Part shown: piece by piece, positions 25,309-34,657 of the stretch
Numbering within the stretch: the first letter of the stretch is position 1
How the letters are laid out: each line of letters begins with the position of its first letter
From: Modicisalibacter sp033446685
Lineage (GTDB): Bacteria; Pseudomonadota; Gammaproteobacteria; Pseudomonadales; Halomonadaceae
DNA length: 64,000 bases
Assembly (NCBI RefSeq): GCF_033446685.1
Contig: NZ_JAWQLY010000004.1
Location: forward strand, 62,001-126,000
Direction: 5' to 3'
Program-made: the position numbers and the translations under genes
The notes under the pieces: model-generated
The model's database searches: none
Told to the model about the DNA's origin: nothing
Seen by the model: the letters and a program-made list of their open reading frames with translations, nothing else

Positions 25309-26715
25309 TCAGGCGTGCGGCAGCCACAGGATGCGACCGACCAATAGCGCTATCGAGGCCAGCGACAGGGTCTTCCAGGGTGCCGGTGGCGGGTTTTGAC
25401 GCGCAAAGCTGTGATAGCTGAGTCGCACCAGCGCGCAGGCCACCAGCCCGAGCAGGGCACCGCCGACCAGGTCGCTGAGCCAGTGCACGTCGATCACCAG
25501 CCGCGACAGCGCCATCGGAATACAGATCAGGATCGCCAGCCAGTAGGCCGGTGCCCGATGTCGCGGGGGAAGCCGATCGGCGACGAACGCCGCCGTCAGG
25601 CCATAGAGCACCACGGCGGTCGAGGTATGCGCGCTTGGGTAGGAAAACGAACCGCTCAGGTAATCGGGGATGTCGGGCCGCACACGCCCGGCAATCTGCT
25701 TGAACAGCGTATTGGCCAACGCGATGCCGCCCAGGGCCGCGGCCATATGCAGCAATACGGCGTAGGCCCGGCGGTATGCCAGCCACACCGCCCAGGGCGC
25801 CGTCAGGGCGAGCACGCCGAACGTGTCGCCGGCCTTGGCCAGCCACTCGGCGACCTGTGCCAGGGGAATGAGGGGCAGGTTCAGCAGCAGCGCCTGGAGT
25901 TGCTGGTCCATGGCCAGCGGGCCGTCCTGGTTCAGGACCCATAGCGTCCAGCCCGATAGCGCCGCCAGGCTGATCAGAAACAGCGCTAGCGAGGCCAACG
26001 GTAGCTCCGCTTCGGGGCGTGTCGTGCGTAGTGCCAGCCACAGACGGCGCAGTCGCGGGTGGCGACGCGCCAGCCCGGCGAGCAGCCGGTAGCCGCGACC
26101 CTGACGGGTAAGCTGGCTGCGCAGCAACGAGAAGACGATGATCAGCGAGACCACCAATGCCGCCAGCAACACCAGCCAGCGCTGGCTGCCGCTGGGCAGG
26201 TCGAATAGCTGCTGCCAGGTGCTGCCCAGCAGGTAGCCCGGCAGCACATAGACGGGTGCCCAGAGCAGCGCCGAGCCGAGATTGGACCACAGAAACGTGG
26301 CCGGTCGCATGTGCAGCATTCCGGCGACCAGCGGGATGATCGGGCGTACCGGGCCGACGAAGCGACCGATGAGCACCGACAGCACGCCGTAGCGCTCGAA
26401 GAAATTCACTCCGCGGTCCAGCCACTCCGGATGGCTGCGAAACGGCCGAATGTGCGGAATGCGATGACGCTGATAGTAACCGAACAGGAAGCTCAGGCCG
26501 TCGCCAATGACCGCGCCGATGAAGGCGGCGATGAGCAGGGCGAAGATCGCCAGGTCGTGGTGGCCGGCGAGCGAAGCAGCGGCGGTGATCAGGATCACGC
26601 CGGGCACCACCAGGCCGACGACGGCCAGTGATTCGATCAGTGAAATGGCGGCGATGATCAGGAACAGCCAGCTGGGTGAGGGCGTGAAGGCGGTCATCCA
26701 GTCGGTCATGCTCAA
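25309..26715 (-). CDS. DedA-PAP2 fusion membrane protein
   Basis: A 468-residue protein joining a DedA/SNARE-associated domain (about 1-195) to a PAP2 lipid phosphatase domain (about 300-440). DedA marks: the reentrant region FGYYQRHRI and GRFVGPVRPIIPLVAG. The three PAP2 catalytic motifs are intact: K339-x6-RP, PSAH (360-363) and SR-x5-H (404-411). A likely role is recycling of undecaprenyl pyrophosphate or phosphatidate at the inner membrane, with DedA moving the lipid and PAP2 dephosphorylating it. Its start overlaps the next gene upstream by four bases. Confidence 0.88.
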   Translation of the reverse strand: MSMTDWMTAFTPSPSWLFLIIAAISLIESLAVVGLVVPGVILITAAASLAGHHDLAIFALLIAAFIGAVIGDGLSFLFGYYQRHRIPHIRPFRSHPEWLDRGVNFFERYGVLSVLIGRFVGPVRPIIPLVAGMLHMRPATFLWSNLGSALLWAPVYVLPGYLLGSTWQQLFDLPSGSQRWLVLLAALVVSLIIVFSLLRSQLTRQGRGYRLLAGLARRHPRLRRLWLALRTTRPEAELPLASLALFLISLAALSGWTLWVLNQDGPLAMDQQLQALLLNLPLIPLAQVAEWLAKAGDTFGVLALTAPWAVWLAYRRAYAVLLHMAAALGGIALANTLFKQIAGRVRPDIPDYLSGSFSYPSAHTSTAVVLYGLTAAFVADRLPPRHRAPAYWLAILICIPMALSRLVIDVHWLSDLVGGALLGLVACALVRLSYHSFARQNPPPAPWKTLSLASIALLVGRILWLPHA

Positions 26716-27662
26716 GGGGTGGGCTCCATCAGTTTGAGACCGGCGCTCAGCAGGCGCTGTTCGAAATGCTGGCGAGTTTCACCGGCGTGTAGGCGGCAAA
26801 CGCGGATCCGCGACTGCAGGGTGCCGGTCTCGGCGATGACCTCGCGATTCAGCGCATGCAGCAGTCGCTCGCGAACGATCAGCGCGCCGGCCTCGCCGGT
26901 ATCCGGCAGCAGCAACCAGAATAGCGAGGCTTGCTCACGGCCCAGCAGGTCATGCTGGCGCGAGTTGGCCTGAATCGTCTGGCAGATACGGTCGAGCAGG
27001 GCGTGCAGCAGCGGGCGACCGAACTGTTCGTCGGCCATTTCCAATTGTGGTAGGTGGATGACCAGGGTGGCAAACGGGCGCTTTAGCGCCTTGGCGCGCT
27101 CGACCTCGGCGGCCAGCCGGCGTTCCAGCGTCTCGCGCGATAGCGCGCTGCAATCACGATCCCTGCGCACCGAGCGATCGCGCTGCTGGGCATGGCGGTG
27201 ACCCAGCCAGCCGGGCAGCGAGGCCATGCCCACCAACGCCAGGTAGGCCAGTGTCGCCGGCCCCAGGGCCAGGTCGGGGCTGGCGATGGTAAGCCACACC
27301 GGGGTCAGGAACAGGCTCAACAGCAACCCCGGGGCGAGCGGCAGCAGCAGCAGTGTCAGCACCGGCGGCATGCCCAGCCAGAACAACGACACCGCGGCCT
27401 CTTGGTGGGCCAGATCGGTGGCGATGATCAGATAGCAACTGATCAGCATCAGATAGACGGACAAACGGCGGAACTCGGGATTGACCCAACGGACGAACAG
27501 CGCTCCGCCGAGCACCAGCGTCAGTATCGCCGGCAACAGGATATCGCCGTAGTGGCCCATCATGTATTGCCACAGGGCATGGCTCCCCATCAGCGCCACA
27601 CCGCTGACATAGACCAGGCGAAATAGCCAATCGGCCAGGCGCGAGCGGTCGTCGTAAGCCAT
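26712..27662 (-). CDS. membrane protein with degenerate GGDEF domain (A)
   Basis: A 316-residue protein with about six N-terminal transmembrane segments (to residue 155) and a C-terminal GGDEF-fold domain. The domain is recognisable from SRETLERRLAAEVERAKALKR and VRERLLHAL, but the position of GGDEF reads GREQA (before SLFWLLLP), so it cannot be a normal diguanylate cyclase. It may bind nucleotide or serve as an interaction module. It is immediately followed by the DedA-PAP2 gene (four-base overlap) and preceded without a gap by a similar gene. Confidence 0.7.
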   Translation of the reverse strand: MAYDDRSRLADWLFRLVYVSGVALMGSHALWQYMMGHYGDILLPAILTLVLGGALFVRWVNPEFRRLSVYLMLISCYLIIATDLAHQEAAVSLFWLGMPPVLTLLLLPLAPGLLLSLFLTPVWLTIASPDLALGPATLAYLALVGMASLPGWLGHRHAQQRDRSVRRDRDCSALSRETLERRLAAEVERAKALKRPFATLVIHLPQLEMADEQFGRPLLHALLDRICQTIQANSRQHDLLGREQASLFWLLLPDTGEAGALIVRERLLHALNREVIAETGTLQSRIRVCRLHAGETRQHFEQRLLSAGLKLMEPTP

Positions 27663-28523
27663 TCAGGGTGACTCCTCGAGCACGATCAGCGGTCGCGATT
27701 GATGGGGCAGGGCGCGTAGCTGTCCGGCCAGGTCGAGCCCTGGCACCAGCGTGACGAAACGAGCCTGGCTGGTGCTCGGCAGCACCGCTTTCAAGGCCTC
27801 GCGTCGCTGGTGTCCTTCGGTGGCGTCGCGGCTGATCAGCAGCGCGGCGAGGACGTGGCGGTCGAGTTGATAGCAGCTTTCGTAACCGCGGGTATGGTCG
27901 GCCAGCAGGCGTGCCAGTGACGATGGGCGGCTCTTGCGGCAACGCAGCAGGACCAGCATGCCATGGGTCTTCTCACGCTGGCAGCGCACGATCTCCTCGG
28001 GCAGGTCCTGTTCGAGTTGATGCCGCGACCAGAGCATGGCGTCCGGGATGCGGTCCGCATAGCGATGCCGACTGCGCCGGCTGGCCTGCAGATTCAGGCT
28101 GCGCGCGATGGCCAGCAGCCCCAGGGTGGCCAGCAGCAGCCCGGCGAGGACCCCCTGCTCGATGGGAAATACGTCGCGACTGTCGAAGTAGGTGAGCGTC
28201 GCGAGGACGGCGTTGAGCGCCAGCAACCACAGCGGCTGCGGCAAGGCGAGCACCGCCGCCCAGGCCCACAGCCATAGCAGGAAGTGCTGGGGATCGAGCG
28301 CCAGGACCAGCGTCAACACCAGCGCCAGCAGGGCGGGTAGCCAGGCACTGGCGAGGCGTATGCCGCCCGGGCGGACATGGGTGACTATCACCAGCAACAG
28401 TGCGCCGACGATCAATACCAGCGCCGCCGACTCGCCCGGGGAGACCAGCGCCAGCGCGAGGATCGATAGGGCCGTAAGCCAGACGATCAGCCGATAGGGA
28501 CCTTCTTTGAACTTGCGCTCCAT
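27663..28523 (-). CDS. membrane protein with more divergent GGDEF-like domain (B)
   Basis: A 286-residue protein with several N-terminal membrane segments (to about residue 145) and a C-terminal cytoplasmic domain of about 135 residues. The order WSRHQLEQDLPEEIVRCQRE, then LVLLRCRKSR and YQLDRHVLAALLI, parallels the helix-strand pattern of the neighbouring GGDEF-like protein, with YQLDRH where GGDEF would be. It thus appears to be a degenerate paralogue. The stop touches the start of the next gene (TGA then ATG), so both are probably made together. Confidence 0.6.
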   Translation of the reverse strand: MERKFKEGPYRLIVWLTALSILALALVSPGESAALVLIVGALLLVIVTHVRPGGIRLASAWLPALLALVLTLVLALDPQHFLLWLWAWAAVLALPQPLWLLALNAVLATLTYFDSRDVFPIEQGVLAGLLLATLGLLAIARSLNLQASRRSRHRYADRIPDAMLWSRHQLEQDLPEEIVRCQREKTHGMLVLLRCRKSRPSSLARLLADHTRGYESCYQLDRHVLAALLISRDATEGHQRREALKAVLPSTSQARFVTLVPGLDLAGQLRALPHQSRPLIVLEESP

Positions 28524-28673
28524 GGTGGCTTACTATTGTTCTCCTTACCGAATAGCGGACACTGTACGATACCCGCCCCCCCGGCGACGACTCGTATCTG
28601 ACTTTTTCGCCAACACTGCGCCCACCGTACCGGCCTCGGTTGCGTGCGGCGAGCCGATGGAGACTTTCCGGGC

Positions 28674-29951
28674 ATGTCACGACAGTTCGCGACGACCGAC
28701 GTCGCTACCTACATGCAGCAGCTGGGTCGCGAGGCGCGCCGCACCAGCAGCGAATTGCGCCGCGCCACCAGCGCCGCCAAGAACGTCGCGCTCGCGGCCA
28801 TGGCACAGCGCATCGCGGCTTCGCGGGAGGCGCTGCTGGCCGCCAACGCACGCGACCTGGAGCGCGCGCGGGAGTCGGGGCTGGACGCGGCGCTGCTCGA
28901 TCGGCTGGCACTCAGCGACGCGCGCATCGAGGCGATGATCGAAGGCCTGCATCAGGTCGCCGCACTGCCCGACCCGGTCGGGGCGATCGACGGCCTGCGC
29001 ACCCGACCGAGCGGCATCCAGGTCGGCCAGATGCGCGTGCCGCTGGGGGTAATCGGAATCATCTACGAGTCGCGTCCCAACGTCACGCTCGAGGCGGCCA
29101 GCCTGTGCCTCAAGTCGGGCAATGCCTGCATCCTGCGCGGCGGCTCCGAGGCCCGCGAGAGCAACGCGGCGATCGCCGAATGCATCGTCGCCGGACTCGC
29201 CGATGCCGGGCTGCCGGAAAGCGCGGTACAGGTGGTGGCGACCACCGATCGCGCCGCGGTGGGCCAGTTGATCGCGATGCCCGACTATGTCGATGTGATC
29301 ATTCCGCGGGGCGGCAAGTCGCTGATCGAACGTGTGGCGCGCGACGCGCAGGTGCCGGTGATCAAGCACCTCGACGGAGTGTGCCATGTGTACATCGATG
29401 CCAGTGCCGATCGCGACAAGGCATTGGCGATCGCCGTCAACGCCAAGACGCATCGCTACGGCACCTGCAATACCATGGAAACGCTGTTGGTCGATGCCGC
29501 ACTGGCCGGTGAGCTATTGCCCGAACTGGCCGCGGCGTATGCCGAGCATCGCGTCGAGCTGCGCGGCTGCGAGCGGACCCGTGAGCTGCTGCCGGGGATC
29601 AAGGCCGCCGATGAGGCCGACTGGTCGACGGAATACCTGGCTCCGGTGCTGGCGATCCGGGTGGTCGATGGCATCGATGCCGCCATCGCGCACATCGAAC
29701 GCTACGGCTCGCACCACACCGATGCCATCGTCAGCGAGTCCTACACGCTGAGCCGACGGTTTCTCGCCGAGGTCGACTCAAGCTCGGTGATGGTCAATGC
29801 CTCGACGCGCTTCGCCGATGGTTTCGAATATGGCCTGGGCGCCGAGATCGGCATCTCCACCAACAAGCTGCACGCCCGAGGCCCGGTGGGTCTCGAAGGC
29901 CTCACGACCCGCAAGTACATCGTGCTGGGCGATGGTCAGATTCGTGAGTGA
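28674..29951 (+). CDS. proA: gamma-glutamyl phosphate reductase
   Basis: ProA reduces gamma-glutamyl phosphate to the semialdehyde in proline synthesis, a pathway important for osmotolerance. The 425-residue product has VPLGVIGIIYESRPNVT, the phosphate loop region ILRGGSEARESN and the catalytic cysteine in HRYGTCNTMET. ATG 28674 is preferred over GTG 28644 by homology (protein begins MSRQFATTDVATYM). No proB is seen next to it. First gene of the plus-strand cluster leading to lipB. Confidence 0.95.
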   Translation: MSRQFATTDVATYMQQLGREARRTSSELRRATSAAKNVALAAMAQRIAASREALLAANARDLERARESGLDAALLDRLALSDARIEAMIEGLHQVAALPDPVGAIDGLRTRPSGIQVGQMRVPLGVIGIIYESRPNVTLEAASLCLKSGNACILRGGSEARESNAAIAECIVAGLADAGLPESAVQVVATTDRAAVGQLIAMPDYVDVIIPRGGKSLIERVARDAQVPVIKHLDGVCHVYIDASADRDKALAIAVNAKTHRYGTCNTMETLLVDAALAGELLPELAAAYAEHRVELRGCERTRELLPGIKAADEADWSTEYLAPVLAIRVVDGIDAAIAHIERYGSHHTDAIVSESYTLSRRFLAEVDSSSVMVNASTRFADGFEYGLGAEIGISTNKLHARGPVGLEGLTTRKYIVLGDGQIRE

Positions 29952-30609
29952 GCACGGCCCGGGCGACACCGCGCCGCGGGTCGCCATGTTCGGCGGAACC
30001 TTCGACCCGGTGCATCTGGGGCACCTGCGCAGCGCCGTCGAACTGCGCGAATGCCTGGCGCTGGACCGGGTCCACATGATGCCCGCCCATGTGCCGCCGC
30101 ACCGTGAAGCGCCGGGAGTTTCGGCCGCCCAGCGCCTGGCAATGCTCGAGGCCGGCATCGGCGATGCCCCGGGGCTGGTCGCCGACGCGCAGGAGCTGGA
30201 TCGTGACGGCCCTTCCTACAGCGGCGAGACCCTGGCTTCGCTGCGTCGCGACTATGGCGAACGGGCGCGCCTGGTGATGAGCGTGGGGATGGATGCCTTC
30301 CTCAAGCTGCACCAATGGCGCGAGCCGCAGCGACTGTTCGAACTGGCGCATGTGGTGGTGATCGACCGTCCCGGCCATCGGGGGCCGCTTCCCGATGCCT
30401 TGGCGCGGCTCGTCGAAGGGCGTGAAGCCATGGATGCCGAGGCGCTGTTTCGCCGCCCGGCGGGCGGCGTTCTGCATCTGCGATTGCCCAGCCGCATGGC
30501 GATCTCCGCGACCGGGTTGCGCGCACGCCTGGCCGAAGGCCGCAGCGTGCGCTATCTGTTGCCTGAGGCAGTGGAAGACTATATTCGCTCACGCAATCTT
30601 TACCGGTAG
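29944..30609 (+). CDS. nadD: nicotinate-nucleotide adenylyltransferase
   Basis: NadD makes deamido-NAD from nicotinate mononucleotide and ATP. The nucleotidyltransferase motif GGTFDPVHLGHLRSA is near the N-terminus and the second motif ISATGLRARL near the C-terminus. GTG 29944 (221 residues, overlap of eight bases with proA) is used; ATG 29935 and ATG 29986 are in-frame alternatives. The order proA-nadD-rsfS-rlmH is conserved in relatives. Confidence 0.94.
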   Translation: MSEHGPGDTAPRVAMFGGTFDPVHLGHLRSAVELRECLALDRVHMMPAHVPPHREAPGVSAAQRLAMLEAGIGDAPGLVADAQELDRDGPSYSGETLASLRRDYGERARLVMSVGMDAFLKLHQWREPQRLFELAHVVVIDRPGHRGPLPDALARLVEGREAMDAEALFRRPAGGVLHLRLPSRMAISATGLRARLAEGRSVRYLLPEAVEDYIRSRNLYR

Positions 30610-30664
30610 TTGGAACCGTCGGGGTAGAATGGCGGTCTGACAAGACTGTTTCTTTAGAGGAGCT

Positions 30665-31027
30665 ATGCAGATCGACGCACTCAAGACATTGGCAGTGGAT
30701 GCCCTCGAGGAACTCAAGGGGCAGGATATTGCCGAACTCGACGTCGCGGCGCTGACCAGCGTCACCGATGTCATGCTAGTCGCCAGCGGTACCTCGTCAC
30801 GTCATGTGGCGGCGCTGGCCAACAACGTGGTCGAGCGGGCCAAGGATGCCGGGGTACGGCCGCTCGGCGTCGAAGGGCAGAACGGTGCCGAATGGGTACT
30901 GATCGACCTGGGTGATGTGGTGGTCCACGTCATGCAGCCCGAGACGCGGCGGCTGTACGATCTCGAACGGTTGTGGGCCGATTTACCCGCCGACAGCGAG
31001 GAGGAGGTGCGCGGGGGCCGGGCGTGA
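30665..31027 (+). CDS. rsfS: ribosomal silencing factor RsfS
   Basis: RsfS binds protein L14 and blocks subunit joining when nutrients are short. The 120-residue protein has the family signature DVMLVASGTSSRHVAALAN and WVLIDLGDVVVHVM. A strong ribosome site (AGAGGAG) precedes the ATG. The stop overlaps the GTG of rlmH (GTGA). Confidence 0.96.
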   Translation: MQIDALKTLAVDALEELKGQDIAELDVAALTSVTDVMLVASGTSSRHVAALANNVVERAKDAGVRPLGVEGQNGAEWVLIDLGDVVVHVMQPETRRLYDLERLWADLPADSEEEVRGGRA

Positions 31028-31488
31028 AGTTGAAGCTGCTGGCCGTCGGCACCAAGATGCCCGACTGGGTCGAGCGCGGCGTTGCGGAATATCGCAAGCG
31101 AATGCCGCGCGATTTCGCCCTCGAAGTGGTCGAGATCGCCCCCGGGGCACGCGGCAAGAATGCCGATGTGGCGCGTGCCGTGGCGCTCGAGGGTCAGCGC
31201 ATGCGAGAGCGCCTGAACGGCGAGCTGTGCGTGGCGCTGGAAGTCACCGGCCAGGCCTGGTCGACCGAGCGGCTTGCCGTCGAGGCCGACCGCTGGCGCC
31301 ATTCGGGACGCGACGTGGCGCTGCTGGTGGGCGGTCCCGAGGGGCTCGAACCGGAACTTTCGGCGGCCGCCGAGCAGCGCTGGTCGCTGTCACCCTTGAC
31401 CTTGCCGCACCCGATGGTGCGGCTGATCATCGCCGAGCAGCTTTATCGCGCCTGGACGCTGCTGGTCGGCCACCCCTATCACCGTTGA
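31024..31488 (+). CDS. rlmH: 23S rRNA (pseudouridine-1915-N3)-methyltransferase RlmH
   Basis: RlmH is a SPOUT methyltransferase acting on pseudouridine 1915 in helix 69. The 154-residue product (E. coli 155) has the SAM-binding LLVGGPEGL and the C-terminal LPHPMVRLIIAEQLYRAW knot. It starts with GTG overlapping the rsfS stop; the open frame upstream of that is a chance extension. Confidence 0.95.
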   Translation: MKLKLLAVGTKMPDWVERGVAEYRKRMPRDFALEVVEIAPGARGKNADVARAVALEGQRMRERLNGELCVALEVTGQAWSTERLAVEADRWRHSGRDVALLVGGPEGLEPELSAAAEQRWSLSPLTLPHPMVRLIIAEQLYRAWTLLVGHPYHR

Positions 31489-31567
31489 CTGATGGACGCA
31501 ATGCAGCATCCACGCCACGAGCCCGCATCGCCGCCTCGACACGTCACCCTCGCCTTGTTGCCTTTGC

Positions 31568-33463
31568 ATGCGTAAACCCCGTTCCGCACTGAAGAACCCC
31601 GAACAGGAAGTGCGCATCTTCCGCAATCGCTCGTTGCTGGCGGTGGCGCTGGTGATCCTGATGTCGGGCTGCCTGGTGGCGCGCCTGGTCTACCTGCAGA
31701 TATTCCAGCACGAGGTCTTTACCACCCGCTCGGAGAACAATCGCGTACGCGTCGAGCCGCTACCGCCGACCCGTGGCTTGATCTACGACCGCAATGGCCG
31801 GTTGTTGGCTGAAAACCGGCCGACCTATAACCTGACCATCGTCCCCGAACGGGTCGATGACCTGAGCGCGACGCTCGACCTGCTGGTCGATATTCTCGAC
31901 CTGCCCGAGGAGGAGGAGGCGGTCTTTCGCAAGCGGGCCTATCAGCGTCAGCGCCCGTACCAGCCGGCGTTGCTGATGAGTGAGCTCGACGAGCGCCAGA
32001 TCGCGCGGCTGGCGGTCAACCGTTATCGCTTGCCCGGGGTCGAGATCGAAGGCCAACTGCTGCGCTACTATCCCGACCCGATGCTGATGTCGCACGTGCT
32101 TGGCTATGTCGGCCGGATCAACGTCGAGGAGCTCGCCGAGCTGGACAGCGGCGACTACGCCGGCACGCACTTCATCGGCAAGACCGGCATCGAAAAGCAG
32201 TACGAGGAACAACTGCACGGCGACGCCGGGCTGCGCCAGGTCGAGACCAATGCCCGGGGGCGGGTGCTCAGGGAGCTCGGCCGCACCGACCCGGAACCCG
32301 GCCAGGACATCGCCCTGACCATCGACGAGCGGCTGCAGCAGTTGGCCTACGACCTTCTCGACGGGCGCCGTGGCGCGATCGTCGCCATCGAACCGCCGAC
32401 CGGCGAGATTCTCGCCATGGCCTCGTCGCCGGGCTTCAATTCCAACCTGTTCGTCACCGGCATCAGCTACGACAACTACCGTGCGTTGCGCGAGGACATC
32501 GATCTGCCGCTCTACAATCGAGCGGTTCGCGGGCAGTATCCACCGGCCTCGACGGTCAAGCCCTACATGGCGCTGGCAGGGTTGGCAAACAATGTGATCA
32601 CGCCGCAGAAGACCATTTACGACCCCGGTTACTACAAGCTGCCCGAGCACTCACGGCGCTACCACAACTGGCTGCGCTGGGGACACGGCCGGGTCGACAT
32701 GCATCGCGCCATCGAGGTCTCCAACGACACCTACTTCTACAATCTGGCGCATCTGCTGGGAATCGATGCGCTCTCCAGCTTCATGCATCGCTTCGGTTTC
32801 GGCGAGGAGACCAGCTACGATGTGAACGGCGCCGCACAAGGCTTGATGCCGTCGAGCCAATGGAAGCGCGAGAGCCGCAATCAGGTATGGTTTCCCGGCG
32901 AGACGCTCTCGGTGGGCATCGGCCAGGGCTACTGGTTGGCCACGCCCCTGCAGATGGCGACCGCGATGTCGGTACTCGCCAACCGCGGCGACTGGGTGAC
33001 CCCGCATCTCGCTCGCAAGGTCGGCGACGAGATCGTCAAGCCGCCCCCCGCCAAGGAAGATATCGAGCTGCCCGATGAGTGGTGGGATCTCGTGCACGGT
33101 GCCCTCGAAGACGTCATGTCCGGCAACGAGGGTACGGCGCGGCGGGCCGGGCAGGGGCTCGAGTATCGCATGGCCGGCAAGTCGGGGACCGCACAGGTGT
33201 TCACCCTCGACAACGATGAGCGCTACAACGCCGACGAACTCGAGGAGCGCCTCCACGATCACGCTCTGTTCACCGCCTTCGCGCCGATCGACGAGCCGCG
33301 GATAGCCGTGGCGGTGGTCATCGAGAACGCCGGCGGTGGCAGTTCGCATGCGGCGCCGCTGGCCCGCGAGCTGATCGACGCCTGGTTACTGCCCGACAAC
33401 GAGGCGCTCGAGCAGGCTGAAAACGAGATCGTACAGCGAGAAGATCATGAATCGACGCGATAG
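31568..33463 (+). CDS. mrdA: penicillin-binding protein 2 (elongation transpeptidase)
   Basis: PBP2 is the elongation-specific transpeptidase partner of RodA. The 631-residue protein has a short cytoplasmic start, one membrane anchor (about residues 18-40), the dimerisation domain with ETNARGRVLRELGR, and a transpeptidase domain with SxxK in PPASTVKPY, SxN as SND in EVSNDTYFYN, and KSGT in AGKSGTAQV. It overlaps rodA by 17 bases. Confidence 0.96.
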   Translation: MRKPRSALKNPEQEVRIFRNRSLLAVALVILMSGCLVARLVYLQIFQHEVFTTRSENNRVRVEPLPPTRGLIYDRNGRLLAENRPTYNLTIVPERVDDLSATLDLLVDILDLPEEEEAVFRKRAYQRQRPYQPALLMSELDERQIARLAVNRYRLPGVEIEGQLLRYYPDPMLMSHVLGYVGRINVEELAELDSGDYAGTHFIGKTGIEKQYEEQLHGDAGLRQVETNARGRVLRELGRTDPEPGQDIALTIDERLQQLAYDLLDGRRGAIVAIEPPTGEILAMASSPGFNSNLFVTGISYDNYRALREDIDLPLYNRAVRGQYPPASTVKPYMALAGLANNVITPQKTIYDPGYYKLPEHSRRYHNWLRWGHGRVDMHRAIEVSNDTYFYNLAHLLGIDALSSFMHRFGFGEETSYDVNGAAQGLMPSSQWKRESRNQVWFPGETLSVGIGQGYWLATPLQMATAMSVLANRGDWVTPHLARKVGDEIVKPPPAKEDIELPDEWWDLVHGALEDVMSGNEGTARRAGQGLEYRMAGKSGTAQVFTLDNDERYNADELEERLHDHALFTAFAPIDEPRIAVAVVIENAGGGSSHAAPLARELIDAWLLPDNEALEQAENEIVQREDHESTR

Positions 33464-34592
33464 CGCCATGCTCCACTACCCGCGCCGCGCCAGCGTTCGC
33501 CGTCGTCGCACTCTCTGGTTGCGTATCCATATCGATCCCTGGCTGAGCGGATTGCTGCTGGTGTTGCTGGGGGCCGGGCTGATCGTGCTCTACAGCGCCA
33601 GCGGCCAGCATATGTCGGTCGTCGTCGCCCAGGCCAGTCGCTTGGGCATCGCACTGGTGGCGATGGCGATGCTCGCCCAGTTGTCGCCCAAGACGCTCTG
33701 CCGATGGTCGCCGGTACTGTACGGCGTCGGTCTGGCGATGCTGGTGGCCGTCGAGGTGATGGGCGACATCGGCATGGGGGCGCAGCGCTGGCTGGAGATC
33801 CCGGGGTTGGTTCGCTTCCAGCCTTCCGAACTGATGAAGCTGGCGATGCCGATGATGGTCGCCGCCTACCTGCAGCGACAGGTGTTGCCGCCGAGATTGC
33901 GCGACATCGCGGTCTGTGCGGCGATCATGGCCGTACCGGTGTTGTTGATCGCCAAGCAGCCGGACTTGGGCACCTCGCTACTGGTAGCCTGCGCCGGGCT
34001 CTTCGTGGTGTTGCTGGCCGGGCTGTCCTGGCGTCTGATCGGCTGTCTGGTGGTCCTGGCGGGAGCGGCGCTGCCATTGCTGTGGATCAACATGCACGAT
34101 TACCAGCGCCAACGGGTACTGACCTTTCTCAATCCCGAGAGCGACCCGCTGGGTTCGGGCTGGAACATCATCCAGTCGACCACGGCGATCGGCAGCGGCG
34201 GGCTTACCGGCAAGGGCTGGACGCTGGGCACCCAGTCGCAGCTGGAATTCCTGCCCGAGCGGCATACCGACTTCATCGTCGCGGTACTCGGCGAGGAGTT
34301 CGGCCTGGTCGGCATGCTGCTGATCCTGACGCTCTATCTACTGATCGTGGGACGCGGTCTGTTGATGGCCAATGGGGCCCATGACACCTATGGTCGGCTG
34401 GTCGCCGGCAGCATCATCCTGACGTTTTTCATCTATGTATTCGTCAATATCGGCATGGTCAGCGGCATCCTGCCGATCGTCGGCGTGCCGTTACCGCTGG
34501 TCAGTTTCGGCGGGACCTCCAGCGTGACGTTGATGGCCGGTTTCGGTATTCTCATGTCGATTCACAGCCACCGACGGCTGCTGCCCCGTTGA
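33447..34592 (+). CDS. rodA: peptidoglycan glycosyltransferase RodA
   Basis: RodA is the SEDS polymerase of cell elongation. The 381-residue membrane protein shows the SEDS marks RFQPSELMKL, KQPDLGTSLL, FLPERHTDFIVAVLGEEFGL (20 residues quoted) and the C-terminal GVPLPLVSFGGTSS. Ten transmembrane segments are expected. Its start overlaps the end of mrdA, giving coupled synthesis of polymerase and transpeptidase. Confidence 0.96.
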   Translation: MNRRDSAMLHYPRRASVRRRRTLWLRIHIDPWLSGLLLVLLGAGLIVLYSASGQHMSVVVAQASRLGIALVAMAMLAQLSPKTLCRWSPVLYGVGLAMLVAVEVMGDIGMGAQRWLEIPGLVRFQPSELMKLAMPMMVAAYLQRQVLPPRLRDIAVCAAIMAVPVLLIAKQPDLGTSLLVACAGLFVVLLAGLSWRLIGCLVVLAGAALPLLWINMHDYQRQRVLTFLNPESDPLGSGWNIIQSTTAIGSGGLTGKGWTLGTQSQLEFLPERHTDFIVAVLGEEFGLVGMLLILTLYLLIVGRGLLMANGAHDTYGRLVAGSIILTFFIYVFVNIGMVSGILPIVGVPLPLVSFGGTSSVTLMAGFGILMSIHSHRRLLPR

Positions 34593-34657
34593 AGGCTTTT
34601 GTGTCGCAAACGATTGTCGGGCCGGAAATAGCATATGCAACCAGGAGTAACGGGACG

